Shown in pieces: positions 9,485-20,185 of a stretch of 64,000 nt of DNA. Below the pieces are notes generated by a model. That model was not told the origin of the DNA and ran no database searches. It was given only the letters and a program-made list of their open reading frames with translations. Source of the stretch: Candidatus Gastranaerophilales bacterium (lineage in GTDB: Bacteria > Cyanobacteriota > Vampirovibrionia > Gastranaerophilales > Gastranaerophilaceae). The DNA lies in assembly GCA_947857085.1 (NCBI GenBank), contig CANUDF010000002.1, positions 1 to 64,000 of the forward strand, given 5' to 3'. How positions within the stretch are numbered: position 1 is the stretch's first letter; each line of letters opens with the position of its first letter. The translations under genes were made by a program, and so were the position numbers.

Positions 9485-10156
9485 ATGAAGAAGAATTTAG
9501 CAGTTTTTATATTAGCAATAGGATTTATATTTCCTCCGGCATTTGCAGCGGAAGATGCAGACTCTGTAGTACCTGCAAATTTTCCTAAAAAATACACAAG
9601 GGAATATATCGAACAAATTAAGCCCATATATAAATCAGTAGGTAAAGATGAAATTTTCTACGTGGCACTTGATATGTTGAAAGATACATCAGGGGATTTC
9701 TCAAGAAAAGCTATTTTAGGCAACAACCTTACAGAACGTCCTGTAAGAATTGAATTTAAAGATTTAGGTACAATAAAAAAAGAATATGCATCATTTGATG
9801 CTTTAGGGTGGAAACAGGGGAAAAGATTATATATCTATATAAACCCGAGACATAAAGATGCACCTCCCGGGGCAATCGCAGCACTTCTTTCACACGAAGC
9901 GCTTCACCAGGACGAATATAATTCACTAGCGGAAGAAACCTATGCCTGGACAATGGAAGCATCTGTATGGTGTGAAATTTTAAAAGAATACCCTGAAAGT
10001 GAAGATAAACTTCATCCTCTTGTAGTTCGTGAAGATACCCTGAAAAAACTTTTTGAAAAGGGCAACTATACTAATAAATACATCAAAAAAACAGTTATGC
10101 AGAATAAGGGATATGAAAACCTGCCTGCAACATCTCCGGGATTTGAAGATTTATAA
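9485..10156 (+). CDS. Exported putative zinc metallopeptidase-like protein (HEALH motif)
   Basis: Signal peptide at residues 1-21 (MKKNLAVFILAIGFIFPPAFAA). A possible zinc-binding motif HEALH lies at 137-141 and is followed by QDEYNSLAEE, where E150 or E151 could be the third ligand. The adjacent helix (ETYAWTMEASVWCEIL) is conserved-looking. The 223-residue size and the motif in a helix after a beta strand (RLYIYINPRH) fit a small gluzincin-like peptidase fold. No named family is recognised, so activity is inferred from the motif only. An 80-nt gap separates it from the TPR gene, and an S41 protease follows. Confidence 0.6.
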   Translation: MKKNLAVFILAIGFIFPPAFAAEDADSVVPANFPKKYTREYIEQIKPIYKSVGKDEIFYVALDMLKDTSGDFSRKAILGNNLTERPVRIEFKDLGTIKKEYASFDALGWKQGKRLYIYINPRHKDAPPGAIAALLSHEALHQDEYNSLAEETYAWTMEASVWCEILKEYPESEDKLHPLVVREDTLKKLFEKGNYTNKYIKKTVMQNKGYENLPATSPGFEDL

Positions 10157-10206
10157 CATAAATAATCGGGTTACTTATAAAGTATATTGATTATAAAAAT
10201 CCCTTG

Positions 10207-11463
10207 ATGTTAAATATTGGTATGAAGAAGAAACAGGTAATCATTTTTTTATTCATAGTCATTGCATTGTTTGCACTTAACAGCCTATTTTTGAATGTAA
10301 ACAATACGATTACACATAATTCTAATGACGAAATGATAAATAAAGAACATGTTTCTTCGCAAAAACTCTTTGATAATGTGTGGGAAACTGTCAGGGAAAA
10401 CTACTATGATGCATCTTTAAACAATCAGGATTGGGGGCGGTGGAAAGATCATTACCGCAATAAAATAAAAACTGATGAAGATGCAAAAGTTGCGGTTCAG
10501 ACAATGCTGGAAAGCTTAGATGATCCTTATTCAAGATATATGAGCAAGTCTGAATACGCGGACCAGAACTCATCAATAAATTCTAAAATTACAGGTATCG
10601 GTGTTAATATAGCAACTGAATCCGGCAAGGTTCAGATAATAAACGTAATGGAAGGAACCCCCGCTCAATACGCCAATCTGCAAAACGGCGACATTATAAC
10701 CGCAATTGACGGCAAAGACGTTAACGGACTTCCTTTATCTGAAGTTGCAAATCTTGTCAGAGGACCTGAAAACAGTTTTGTTGAAATGACAATTTTGCGC
10801 GGTAAAGATAAATTCACTAAAAAAGTCATAAGAAAAGAAATAAAAATAAAAACAGTAAGAAGTTCTCTTGACAAAAATATAGGTTATATTCAAATAATGA
10901 CCTTTATTGGTTCAACAACTCCAAACGAATTTTTAGAAGCTCTGGAAAAGACAAAACGAGCCGATGGCTTAATCTTGGATTTACGCGGGAATACAGGGGG
11001 TCTGCTTCCTAATGCAATCTTTATAGCAAATCTTTTTATACCAGAAGGTAACATTGTAAGTATTGTCGGTCGAAATGGTTATAAATATGATATCTATGCC
11101 CAAGATACAGAATTTAATATCAGCAAGCCTATGATAGTTTTGGTTGATGGTGCAAGTGCCAGTGCAAGCGAAATTCTTTCGGGAGCATTAAAAGATTACA
11201 AAAAAGCAAAACTTTTAGGCTCGCAGACTTACGGAAAAGGCATGGTGCAAAAAATTATTCCTTTACCAAATGAAACAGGACTAAACCTTACTATTGCAAA
11301 ATATTTGACACCTAACGGTACTGATATAAATAAAAAAGGAATTTCTCCTGATATAGAAGTTAACTTTACTCTGGAAGACGTCAAAAAACAAAATGATGTC
11401 CAGTTGACAACTGCCAAAACTATACTAAGTGAAATGATAGGTCAAAAGCTCGCAGGTAAATAA
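10207..11463 (+). CDS. S41 family carboxyl-terminal processing protease (CtpA/Prc-like)
   Basis: Membrane-anchored periplasmic serine protease of about 418 residues. It has an N-terminal anchor (KKKQVIIFLFIVIALFALN), then the S41 N-terminal helical region. A PDZ domain follows at roughly 125-205 (ITGIGVNIATESGKVQII, GTPAQYANLQNGDIITAIDG). The catalytic core contains the Ser nucleophile in DGASASASEILSGAL and the Lys in GSQTYGKGMVQ, forming the Ser-Lys dyad of CtpA enzymes. The start is uncertain: ATG at 10207 or ATG at 10222 (directly before KKKQV), neither with a strong Shine-Dalgarno. A 22-nt perfect palindrome just downstream (11474-11495) may act as a convergent terminator. Confidence 0.88.
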   Translation: MLNIGMKKKQVIIFLFIVIALFALNSLFLNVNNTITHNSNDEMINKEHVSSQKLFDNVWETVRENYYDASLNNQDWGRWKDHYRNKIKTDEDAKVAVQTMLESLDDPYSRYMSKSEYADQNSSINSKITGIGVNIATESGKVQIINVMEGTPAQYANLQNGDIITAIDGKDVNGLPLSEVANLVRGPENSFVEMTILRGKDKFTKKVIRKEIKIKTVRSSLDKNIGYIQIMTFIGSTTPNEFLEALEKTKRADGLILDLRGNTGGLLPNAIFIANLFIPEGNIVSIVGRNGYKYDIYAQDTEFNISKPMIVLVDGASASASEILSGALKDYKKAKLLGSQTYGKGMVQKIIPLPNETGLNLTIAKYLTPNGTDINKKGISPDIEVNFTLEDVKKQNDVQLTTAKTILSEMIGQKLAGK

Positions 11464-11471
11464 TCCGCTTA

Positions 11472-12242
11472 TTATTTCTTATTATAATAAGAAATCGGGT
11501 AATCGTCCTTTATTTCAAAATTATCCAAAAATAACAATAACCCGCAACATCTTGTCTGTTGATAATATGCTATATCTGCATCGTTATAATCAATATCTTT
11601 ACATAGACAAGGTTCACCCATCCAAACATAAGTTCCGTTAAGTATATCCTCTCTTGTGACAGTCGGAGTCCAAGGCGCCGGTAACAATCTGTAATCATTC
11701 TCTTTTCTTATACCGAAATAAAACGCATCTATTCCTCCTACATTTGGTCCTTGCGGACCGTTAACGTCAAAATTAATAGCAATGTATTCACCATCTTCAT
11801 AAACTGCACCAATATTACACCCGACTTCTATCGCAATAGAAGAGCCATTTGCCAATTTATATTGATAATCATATGAACCAACACCCGCTCCACAGGCTTC
11901 ATCAGTATTTTCCAAACATTCACTAAGCTTCATATAGGGTTTAAAATATTTAGTAATAAAATCTCTGGTTGCATCACTACTCGTTGTTTCGGGGTAATCC
12001 CATCCGCTGATTGTTCCGTTATCTATTTCTGAAAGCTGTATTGCCTGGATAAACTGAGAATATGCAACTTTCATTCGTGTTGTCGTTATTTTCTTTCTGT
12101 AATTTCTAACCAAAGCAGGTATTGTCATTACAGCAACAATACCAATAACCGCCAGCGTGATTAATATCTCAGCTAACGTAAATCCATTACAACGAGAGGT
12201 ATTTAGGCTGCCCCCCCCGAACATTGCACGTCTTTTTAACAT
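11472..12242 (-). CDS. Type IV prepilin-like protein with G8 tract, in frame (ON)
   Basis: Prepilin of 256 residues. Its leader MLKRRAMFGGGSLNTSRCNG is followed by FTLAEILITLAVIGIVAVM and the usual hydrophobic alpha-helix. The body is Cys-rich with a C-terminus around FEIKDDYP, loosely like the prepilin at 58732. The GGG in the leader is encoded by a G8 tract at 12211-12218, 24 nt after the ATG. This is the only one of the five tract-bearing prepilins in frame. A change of one base either way would meet a stop (TTG TAA with nine, GCC TAA with ten). AGGAGG lies 7-12 nt upstream of the ATG. It is divergent from gyrB. Confidence 0.9.
   Translation of the reverse strand: MLKRRAMFGGGSLNTSRCNGFTLAEILITLAVIGIVAVMTIPALVRNYRKKITTTRMKVAYSQFIQAIQLSEIDNGTISGWDYPETTSSDATRDFITKYFKPYMKLSECLENTDEACGAGVGSYDYQYKLANGSSIAIEVGCNIGAVYEDGEYIAINFDVNGPQGPNVGGIDAFYFGIRKENDYRLLPAPWTPTVTREDILNGTYVWMGEPCLCKDIDYNDADIAYYQQTRCCGLLLFLDNFEIKDDYPISYYNKK
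12211..12218 (-). repeat. G8 homopolymer in prepilin leader
   Basis: Eight consecutive C on the + strand (G on the coding strand) at codons 9-11 of the prepilin. The sequence after it (CAGCCTAAATACC) is not the 42-nt cassette found at three other prepilins. The tract position relative to the start is nevertheless the same. Confidence 0.9.
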
Positions 12243-12299
12243 AAATTATACCTCCTTATTTCTATATCAGAATTATATCATATAATGATAATTTAAGCA

Positions 12300-12318
12300 A
12301 GTTTACATACGGTAAACT
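12300..12318. promoter_or_regulatory. 19-nt palindrome upstream of gyrB promoter (candidate operator)
   Basis: AGTTTAC-ATACG-GTAAACT is a perfect inverted repeat with a 5-nt centre. It ends 2 nt before the gyrB -35 box and lies between the divergent prepilin and gyrB. The binding protein is unknown. Confidence 0.5.
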
Positions 12319-12320
12319 AT

Positions 12321-12350
12321 TTGGCTTTTTCTGTGTTTTTATGGTATTAT
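12321..12350 (+). promoter_or_regulatory. Probable sigma-70 promoter of gyrB
   Basis: TTGGCT at 12321-12326 and TATTAT at 12345-12350 are separated by 18 nt. This places transcription start about 30 nt before the GGGGG-type ribosome site and the gyrB ATG. Confidence 0.5.
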
Positions 12351-12360
12351 ATTAGTATAA

Positions 12361-14928
<2,568 letters not shown>

Positions 14929-14931
14929 TAA

Positions 14932-14963
14932 AATTAAAGGCTTATAAAAGCCTTTAATTTTTC
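14932..14963 (+). terminator. Intrinsic terminator after gyrB
   Basis: AATTAAAGGC / GCCTTTAATT stem with an 8-nt loop, followed by TTTTT. It sits 4 nt after the gyrB stop. Confidence 0.85.
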
Positions 14964-14987
14964 TTGAGAGAGAGGCATATAACAAAA

Positions 14988-15644
14988 ATGAAAAGAGAAT
15001 TCATATTTCTTGGCCCGCCAGCATGCGGTAAAGGAACACAAACATCAAAACTCGCAGAATACTTAAAATTTCCCCATGTAGACACAGGCTCATTACTTAG
15101 GGCTGAAATTTCACAGGGCACACATGACGGTGTTGTTGCAAAATCATTTATTGATAAAGGACAACTAGTTCCAGTAGATTTAGTCGCAGCAATTATAAAA
15201 AACAGGCTGGCGCAAGAAGACTGCAAAAACGGTTATATTTTGGATGGTTATCCGAGAAGTACTGAACAAGCAGATAAACTTGAAGATATTAATAAATCAA
15301 TTGATACTGAGCCGGCAAAGTTTACAGCAATATATTTTGATCTAGACCATGATGTATTAATAAGCAGAATTGTAAACCGCCGTTCCTGCCCTGTTTGCGG
15401 TGAAATTTACAACCTGAAATACCACCCGCCGAAAGTTGACGGCATTTGTGACAAATGCGGTGCAAAATTAATACAAAGAAAAGATGATAATGAAGAGACA
15501 GCAGAAGCACGTTTTGAAACATACTTCAGGGAAACAGCTCCGCTTATTGACTATTATAAAAATAAAAATGTATTAAAAACTATAGATGCAAACGGAAGTA
15601 TATCTGAAGTTTGGGAAAGGCTGCTAAAGGTTATAAATGATTAA
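14988..15644 (+). CDS. adk: Adenylate kinase, zinc-LID type
   Basis: Catalyses ATP + AMP to 2 ADP; 218 residues, the long form. The P-loop is GPPACGKGT at about residue 8-16. The AMP-binding region has DGYPRSTEQA. The LID carries a four-Cys zinc site (CPVCGEIY ... CDKCGAKL) as in Gram-positive and some cyanobacterial enzymes. The start at 14988 (MKREFIFLGPP) is chosen over an upstream TTG because the family begins just before the P-loop strand. AGAGAGAGG lies about 14 nt upstream. It overlaps map by 8 nt. The usual secY neighbour is absent from this window. Confidence 0.95.
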   Translation: MKREFIFLGPPACGKGTQTSKLAEYLKFPHVDTGSLLRAEISQGTHDGVVAKSFIDKGQLVPVDLVAAIIKNRLAQEDCKNGYILDGYPRSTEQADKLEDINKSIDTEPAKFTAIYFDLDHDVLISRIVNRRSCPVCGEIYNLKYHPPKVDGICDKCGAKLIQRKDDNEETAEARFETYFRETAPLIDYYKNKNVLKTIDANGSISEVWERLLKVIND

Positions 15645-16389
15645 TAGAAAATCAAAAGAAGAAACCAAGAGAATGCGTCATGCCGGACATATTGTTGCTT
15701 TGGTTCATCAAAAGATGAAAGAAGTAATTGAACCTGGAATTTCAACAAAAGAACTTGATGATATTGCTATGAAAATCATTAAAGAAAATAGGGCAATTCC
15801 GACTTTTTTAGGTTATCAAGGCTTTCCGGCATCAATTTGTGCATCAATTAATGAGGAGGTTGTACACGGCATTCCGTCAAAAGACAGAATTTTAAAAGAA
15901 GGAGACATTATAAGTATTGATGTCGGAGCAACTTACGGCGGTCTTGTAGGCGACGGGGCGTGGACATATCCGGTAGGAAAAGTTTCAGCGGAAGTCCAAA
16001 GGCTTCTTTCTGTAACAGAAGAAGCGCTTTTTGCCGGTATTGATAAAATGCGTGACGGCAACATTCTTGATGATGTTTCAAGCGCAATTGAACGTGTTGC
16101 AAACCGTGAAAAAATGGGTATTGTCCGCCAATACGGCGGTCACGGTGTAGGTCACAATATGCATGAAGATCCGTTTCTTTTCAACTACAGCGTAGGTGAC
16201 AAAACATTATTAAAAACAGGTATGGCAATTGCAATTGAACCAATGTTGAACCTTGGCGTTGATGATGTTGTTGTAGCAAAAGACGGCTGGACAGTAAGCA
16301 CAGTTGATAAAAAACCGTCAGCACACTTTGAACACTCTGTTATGGTTACGGACGGCGAACCACTTATATTAACGAGGTTAATACCATGA
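15637..16389 (+). CDS. map: Type I methionine aminopeptidase
   Basis: Removes N-terminal Met from nascent proteins; 250 residues, standard for bacterial MetAP type Ia. Metal and catalytic residues are in their usual places: VHGIPSK (His), IDVGATYGGLVGDGAWT (two Asp), GGHGVGHNMHEDP (His) and IAIEPML (Glu). The final Glu is in AHFEHSVMV. It is translationally coupled to adk (8-nt overlap) and to the SMR gene (4-nt overlap). Confidence 0.96.
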   Translation: MINRKSKEETKRMRHAGHIVALVHQKMKEVIEPGISTKELDDIAMKIIKENRAIPTFLGYQGFPASICASINEEVVHGIPSKDRILKEGDIISIDVGATYGGLVGDGAWTYPVGKVSAEVQRLLSVTEEALFAGIDKMRDGNILDDVSSAIERVANREKMGIVRQYGGHGVGHNMHEDPFLFNYSVGDKTLLKTGMAIAIEPMLNLGVDDVVVAKDGWTVSTVDKKPSAHFEHSVMVTDGEPLILTRLIP

Positions 16390-16709
16390 GTATAAGCTGG
16401 ATTTATTTAGTACTTGCAATTTTACTCGAAGTATTTGCAACAACAATGATGAAACTTTCAAGCGGATTAAGCTTATTAGCCCCGACTGTATGTATGTTTT
16501 TAGGTTATATTCTAAGCTTTACTTTTCTTGCACTCGCGTTGAAAAATATCGAAATAAGCGTTGCCTATGCAATTTGGAGCGCAGTAGGAATAGTTTTAAT
16601 AAGTATTATAGGAATTATGTTTTTTAATGAACAATATAATTGGGTGAAAATCATTTCGACCGTTTTCATAATAATTGGTGTTGCAGGACTAAAACTTAGT
16701 TCGACATAG
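16386..16709 (+). CDS. Small multidrug resistance (SMR) family transporter
   Basis: 107-residue protein with four hydrophobic segments. The essential first-helix Glu of the EmrE family is seen in AILLEVFATTMMKLSSG (residue ~16). The fourth helix region carries SVAYAIWSAVGIVLIS, the classic SMR signature. It acts as a dimeric proton-coupled exporter of cationic compounds or guanidinium. It overlaps map by 4 nt and lies 8 nt before the next gene, so it is part of the adk-map operon. Confidence 0.92.
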   Translation: MSISWIYLVLAILLEVFATTMMKLSSGLSLLAPTVCMFLGYILSFTFLALALKNIEISVAYAIWSAVGIVLISIIGIMFFNEQYNWVKIISTVFIIIGVAGLKLSST

Positions 16710-16717
16710 GAGAGAGA

Positions 16718-17350
16718 ATGAATTACTATATCGGTTTAGCACTATCATCAGGTTCAACGCTGGATTCAGGACTGGCAGTAATTGATGAATCTAACAAAAT
16801 AATCCTTATTGATAAATTTTATAAGATGAACGATATAATTTTCTTTTTTGAAAACTATTCATCATTAAAACATTCAAAAATATGTGTATCACTTCCCTGG
16901 GACAGGACAATGCTAGAGGGAAAATGGAGGGTCTTATCAAAGCCTTACCAGCTTGTTGCAACAAACCCGCATATGCCAAATCAAGACAATTGGACACAGC
17001 GGTATGCCACACGCGGGTCTGATTTTTTCAAGGATTTAAACGAAAAAGGAATTGAAGTGAACAGATTTGAATTATACCTGACTCGCCAGAGCATGCATTT
17101 AAATTCCTGCTACAAGGAACGCTCACCGGCGGATTGCAAATTTTTACAGCAAATTTTGAAATTTGAATATGGATTTAATGAATTACCGTCTAATATGATG
17201 CCTATGTCTCAACTAGAAGCTATTACCGGAGCAATTCTGGCAAAAGAAGCTGAAAAAAATCCAGATAATATTAAAAAATTATTTGAATTTAAAGGGCTTA
17301 ATGTAATAGACATTAAAAATTTTACAACCTTGACAAATAAACTGATATAA
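16718..17350 (+). CDS. Protein of unknown function, possibly RNase H-like fold (DUF429-like)
   Basis: 210 residues, no signal peptide or membrane span. The N-terminus YIGLALSSGSTLDSGLAVID, with an early acidic/Gly strand and a later KICVSLPWDR strand, is reminiscent of RNase H-like DUF429 proteins. The match is weak and the catalytic acids are not clear. GGAGAGAG precedes the ATG. It sits 8 nt after the SMR gene and likely ends the adk operon. Confidence 0.6.
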   Translation: MNYYIGLALSSGSTLDSGLAVIDESNKIILIDKFYKMNDIIFFFENYSSLKHSKICVSLPWDRTMLEGKWRVLSKPYQLVATNPHMPNQDNWTQRYATRGSDFFKDLNEKGIEVNRFELYLTRQSMHLNSCYKERSPADCKFLQQILKFEYGFNELPSNMMPMSQLEAITGAILAKEAEKNPDNIKKLFEFKGLNVIDIKNFTTLTNKLI

Positions 17351-17378
17351 TAAATAATAATACTAAAGGAGGTTAAAA

Positions 17379-18139
17379 ATGAACAATAACAAAGCATTGA
17401 GAGTCACCCCCCCCCGACAAATCCGCTTACAGCAAGGATTTTAAGACTTAAAGCATTTACTCTTGCGGAAGTGTTAATAACTTTGGGGATAATCGGAGTA
17501 GTTGCAGCAATGACTATCCCTACACTTATATCCGAATATCAAAATAAGGTGACAGTTACCAAACTTAAAAAAATGTATTCAACATTGACTAATGCCTACA
17601 GTCTTTATTTAGTTGACAATAATAGCACTGGAAGACTAGAAAGAACTGAAGCAGACGCTGTAAAAGCTTTTGAAGTATTCAAACCATATCTAAAACTCTC
17701 AAGAGATTGCGGAACAGATACCGGTGAGAGTTGTGGTATATATACAGGAGTTTATAAAAGAAAAAACGGGGCAGATAAAGGCTCAGATGGTGCTTCACTT
17801 GCGTCTTACAGTGACAAAACATATTACAAAGCTGCTCTTAGTGACGGTTCAACTATTTGGTTAAGAGGCTCAGGATCAGACAGGTTTAATATAGATATAA
17901 TGTATGATGTTAACGGTTCAAACCCGCCAAATCAATGGGGTTATGACCTGTTTGAATTCTTGGTTACAGATGAAAAAGTATATCCGAACGGTATGCCTGA
18001 TACCCAAACAGAAAACTTTGATGATCATTGTGCCCCCGAAAATTCAGAAGGTTATGGCTGTACTGCCTGGGTTATTTATAAAGGGAATCTGGATTACCTT
18101 AAATGTAACGATTTGACATGGGAAGACAGCGGATGTTAA
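17379..18139 (+). CDS. Type IV prepilin-like protein with C9 switch tract; out of frame as sequenced
   Basis: AAAGGAGG (17365-17372) precedes ATG 17379. The ATG frame reads MNNNKALRVTPP through the C9 tract (17407-17415) and stops at TAA 17442 after 21 codons. The pilin motif AFTLAEVLITLGIIGVVAAM (from about 17454) lies in the frame that would be reached with ten (or seven) C, which gives RVTPPPTNPLTARILRLK before AFTLAEV. Here the coding strand carries C, unlike the other prepilins. The body has the C-terminal family feature AWVIYKGNLDYLKC shared with the prepilin at 43898. The gene converges on tmk with a 4-nt overlap. Confidence 0.85.
17407..17415 (+). repeat. C9 homopolymer in prepilin leader
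   Basis: Nine C beginning 28 nt after the A of the start codon. The two wrong frames stop at 17442 (TAA) and, with eight or eleven C, shortly after (ACT TAA). Only the frame with one more base is open to the pilin motif. Confidence 0.9.
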
Positions 18140-18747
18140 AATAAACTTTTGACAAGTTTTATAACATCTTTATGAACTTCGTTAATAGATTTTGATGCAT
18201 CAAGAACCTTAACCCGTTGAGGTTCTTGTTTTGCTATTTCAAGATAACCTTGCCGTACACGATTAAAAAAGTCTTGTCCTGCTGATTCCATTCTGTCCCG
18301 TTCTTTTCCAACACGGCTCATTGAGGTTTCCACATCAATATCAAATACAATTGTTAAATCTGGATTTCTGCCGTTTACCGCAATAGCGTTAAGCATTTTT
18401 ATTCTTTCAACAGGAAGCTGCCGGCCATACCCCTGATATGCAACAGAGCTATCGGTATGTCGGTCGCAAAGCACAATTTTGCCGGCTTCTACAGCAGGAT
18501 TTACAATCATATCAATGTGTTGTGCTCTATCTGCTAAAAACAAAAATGATTCACATCTATCAGAAACTTCACCGTCATAATTTAACAAAATTTCGCGAAT
18601 CTTTTCCCCCAGGCCTTTTGCACCGGGTTCGCGTGTGATTACAATATCATACCCCTTGCTTTGCAAATATTCTGCTAGCATTTCTAGCTGTGTAGTTTTG
18701 CCACAGCCGTCCGCTCCCTCAAATGTTATAAATAAACCTTTATTCAT
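18136..18747 (-). CDS. tmk: Thymidylate kinase
   Basis: Phosphorylates dTMP to dTDP; 203 residues. P-loop FEGADGCGKTTQ at residues 9-20, the DR motif in LCDRHTDSSVAYQGYGR, and the preceding REPGAKGLGEKIR loop are all as in bacterial Tmk. It ends convergently with the prepilin at 17379 and follows the small Xre gene on the same strand by 19 nt. Confidence 0.95.
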   Translation of the reverse strand: MNKGLFITFEGADGCGKTTQLEMLAEYLQSKGYDIVITREPGAKGLGEKIREILLNYDGEVSDRCESFLFLADRAQHIDMIVNPAVEAGKIVLCDRHTDSSVAYQGYGRQLPVERIKMLNAIAVNGRNPDLTIVFDIDVETSMSRVGKERDRMESAGQDFFNRVRQGYLEIAKQEPQRVKVLDASKSINEVHKDVIKLVKSLF

Positions 18748-18766
18748 ACACTAATTATACAATAAG

Positions 18767-18982
18767 CTAATCCAAATTAACAAGGTCATGTAATTTTATT
18801 TTCAAAACCTTACAAATTTTCATAAGAAAATCCAAAGATGCTTTCTTCTCCCCCCGCTCAATCTCTCCTAAATAATATGCATTCATATCAGCAAACTCCG
18901 CCAGTTTTTCCCGTGATAAACTCTGCCGTTTTCTTAAGTCTCTTATCTTAATTCCTAATTCCTTATAGAAATCTCTTGCCAT
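18767..18982 (-). CDS. Xre-family helix-turn-helix regulator
   Basis: A 71-residue single-domain DNA-binding protein. The Cro/CI-type HTH spans residues 10-66: LGIKIRDLRKRQSLSREKLA, then the recognition helix region MNAYYLGEIERGEKKASLD and KICKVLKIKLHDL. No effector domain. No Shine-Dalgarno is visible before the ATG, so it may be leaderless or weakly translated. It is transcribed away from the prepilin at 19097, and a palindrome sits between the two promoters. Confidence 0.9.
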   Translation of the reverse strand: MARDFYKELGIKIRDLRKRQSLSREKLAEFADMNAYYLGEIERGEKKASLDFLMKICKVLKIKLHDLVNLD

Positions 18983-19011
18983 TTTTTAATATTATGCTAA
19001 TATTAATATTG

Positions 19012-19038
19012 TTGACATTGGCCCAAGGCCAATATAAA
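19012..19038 (+). promoter_or_regulatory. Promoter with embedded 17-nt palindromic operator between xre-like gene and prepilin
   Basis: TTGACA at 19012-19017 and TATAAA at 19033-19038 (15-nt spacer) resemble -35 and -10 boxes pointing to the prepilin. The spacer is filled by the perfect inverted repeat ATTGGCC-CAA-GGCCAAT (19017-19033). This is an ideal place for a repressor. The divergent Xre gene 34 nt away is the obvious candidate, by inference. Confidence 0.6.
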
Positions 19039-19096
19039 TGTAATCTTATTGAACTATAATTATATTATATAGATTTATAAATCCAAAGGAGGTAAA

Positions 19097-20131
19097 ATGA
19101 AAAAAGCTTTTACATTAGCAGAAGTCTTAGTGACACTTGGTATAATCGGAGTAGTTGCAGCCTTAACAATTCCAACACTTGTCAATAATTATCAGTCACG
19201 GGCTTGGGATACTGCATCTAGTGTTTTTGAGAGGAAATTAGAAGAAGCCTTGAAAATTATGAACACACAGTCCGCACTTGCAGGGTATTCTACAACTAAA
19301 GACTTTGTTAAAGAATTATCAAAACATTTAAATATTGTAAAAATTTGCGAAAATTCAAAGATTCATGAATGTTTTGCGGAAACTGTTAAATTTGGTAATG
19401 GCGACACAGAACCTGAGGATATAGATATTTCAAAAATCAAGACTTCCAAAAACTTTGGAAAGAATGATTGGGCAATTAATACAGATGTTTTAGGTTTTCA
19501 ACTCAATAATGGAACAAACGGATTAATTGCATATAATACTAATTGTAAGCAAGATCCGTTTAGCAACCAGATTACAGGTACAGATTGTATAGCTGTTTTA
19601 TATGACACTTCTGGTTTCTCTAAGCCAAACACATCCGGTAAAGATTTAAGGTCAATTAACATTTCTAAACTTGGCAGCTCTTGTGCAGCGGATATAGGTG
19701 GAACATGTTTTGGACAGCTCTTTACTCCGGATCCGTTGAGTAAAGCTGAATGTACAGAACTTCTAGGTGCTGACCAATGCAAATATGATACTAATTATTG
19801 GGCTGGAGCAGTTAAGGCATGTGGAGGATCGCAAAATATTGCAACATTATCACATATAACAGAGATTGCTCGATACATATACAATGATGAGAATCTGGTG
19901 TTGGGATACCTGGGTGAAAGTATACCTTCCGTAGCAAATCCCAGAGATGATAGCAAAGCTAGTACTTTAGGAATTGGTTCTAATGAATCAAGAATCAATT
20001 TTCTGATAAGTAATTCAAATACACTTAATGTAGTATTCGAAACTAATGAAGCTTACATCATTAAGAGTAGCGGTGGCGGCGGATCCGCAGGAGGAAATCC
20101 TCAAGGGAAGGCCATTTGCATCATTAATTGA
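19097..20131 (+). CDS. Type IV prepilin-like protein with conventional short leader (no homopolymer)
   Basis: Prepilin of 344 residues beginning MKKAFTLAEVLVTLGIIGVV after AAAGGAGG. The four-residue leader before FTLAEV is the normal form and contrasts with the 24-50 residue or longer leaders of the tract-bearing paralogs. The body is closely related to the prepilin at 5307: shared QSRAWDTASSVFERK, KDFVKELSKHL and NPDC/NTNCKQDPFSN-type segments. The C-terminal region is Gly-rich (SSGGGGSAGGNPQGK). It is probably a secreted pseudopilin or minor pilin, and probably controlled by the palindromic operator upstream. Confidence 0.9.
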   Translation: MKKAFTLAEVLVTLGIIGVVAALTIPTLVNNYQSRAWDTASSVFERKLEEALKIMNTQSALAGYSTTKDFVKELSKHLNIVKICENSKIHECFAETVKFGNGDTEPEDIDISKIKTSKNFGKNDWAINTDVLGFQLNNGTNGLIAYNTNCKQDPFSNQITGTDCIAVLYDTSGFSKPNTSGKDLRSINISKLGSSCAADIGGTCFGQLFTPDPLSKAECTELLGADQCKYDTNYWAGAVKACGGSQNIATLSHITEIARYIYNDENLVLGYLGESIPSVANPRDDSKASTLGIGSNESRINFLISNSNTLNVVFETNEAYIIKSSGGGGSAGGNPQGKAICIIN

Positions 20132-20132
20132 T

Positions 20133-20169
20133 AAAAATAAAAACCTCCTTTTAGGAGGTTTTTATTTTT
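20133..20169. terminator. Bidirectional intrinsic terminator
   Basis: AAAAATAAAAACCTCC / GGAGGTTTTTATTTTT hairpin between the converging prepilin and rplA, with T-runs on both sides. Confidence 0.85.
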
Positions 20170-20185
20170 ATAATTTTGAAACTTA

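Noticed and set aside
11474-11495. 22-nt perfect palindrome as a regulatory operator
   Set aside because: It lies in the overlap of the 3' ends of two converging genes, where a terminator-like role is simpler.
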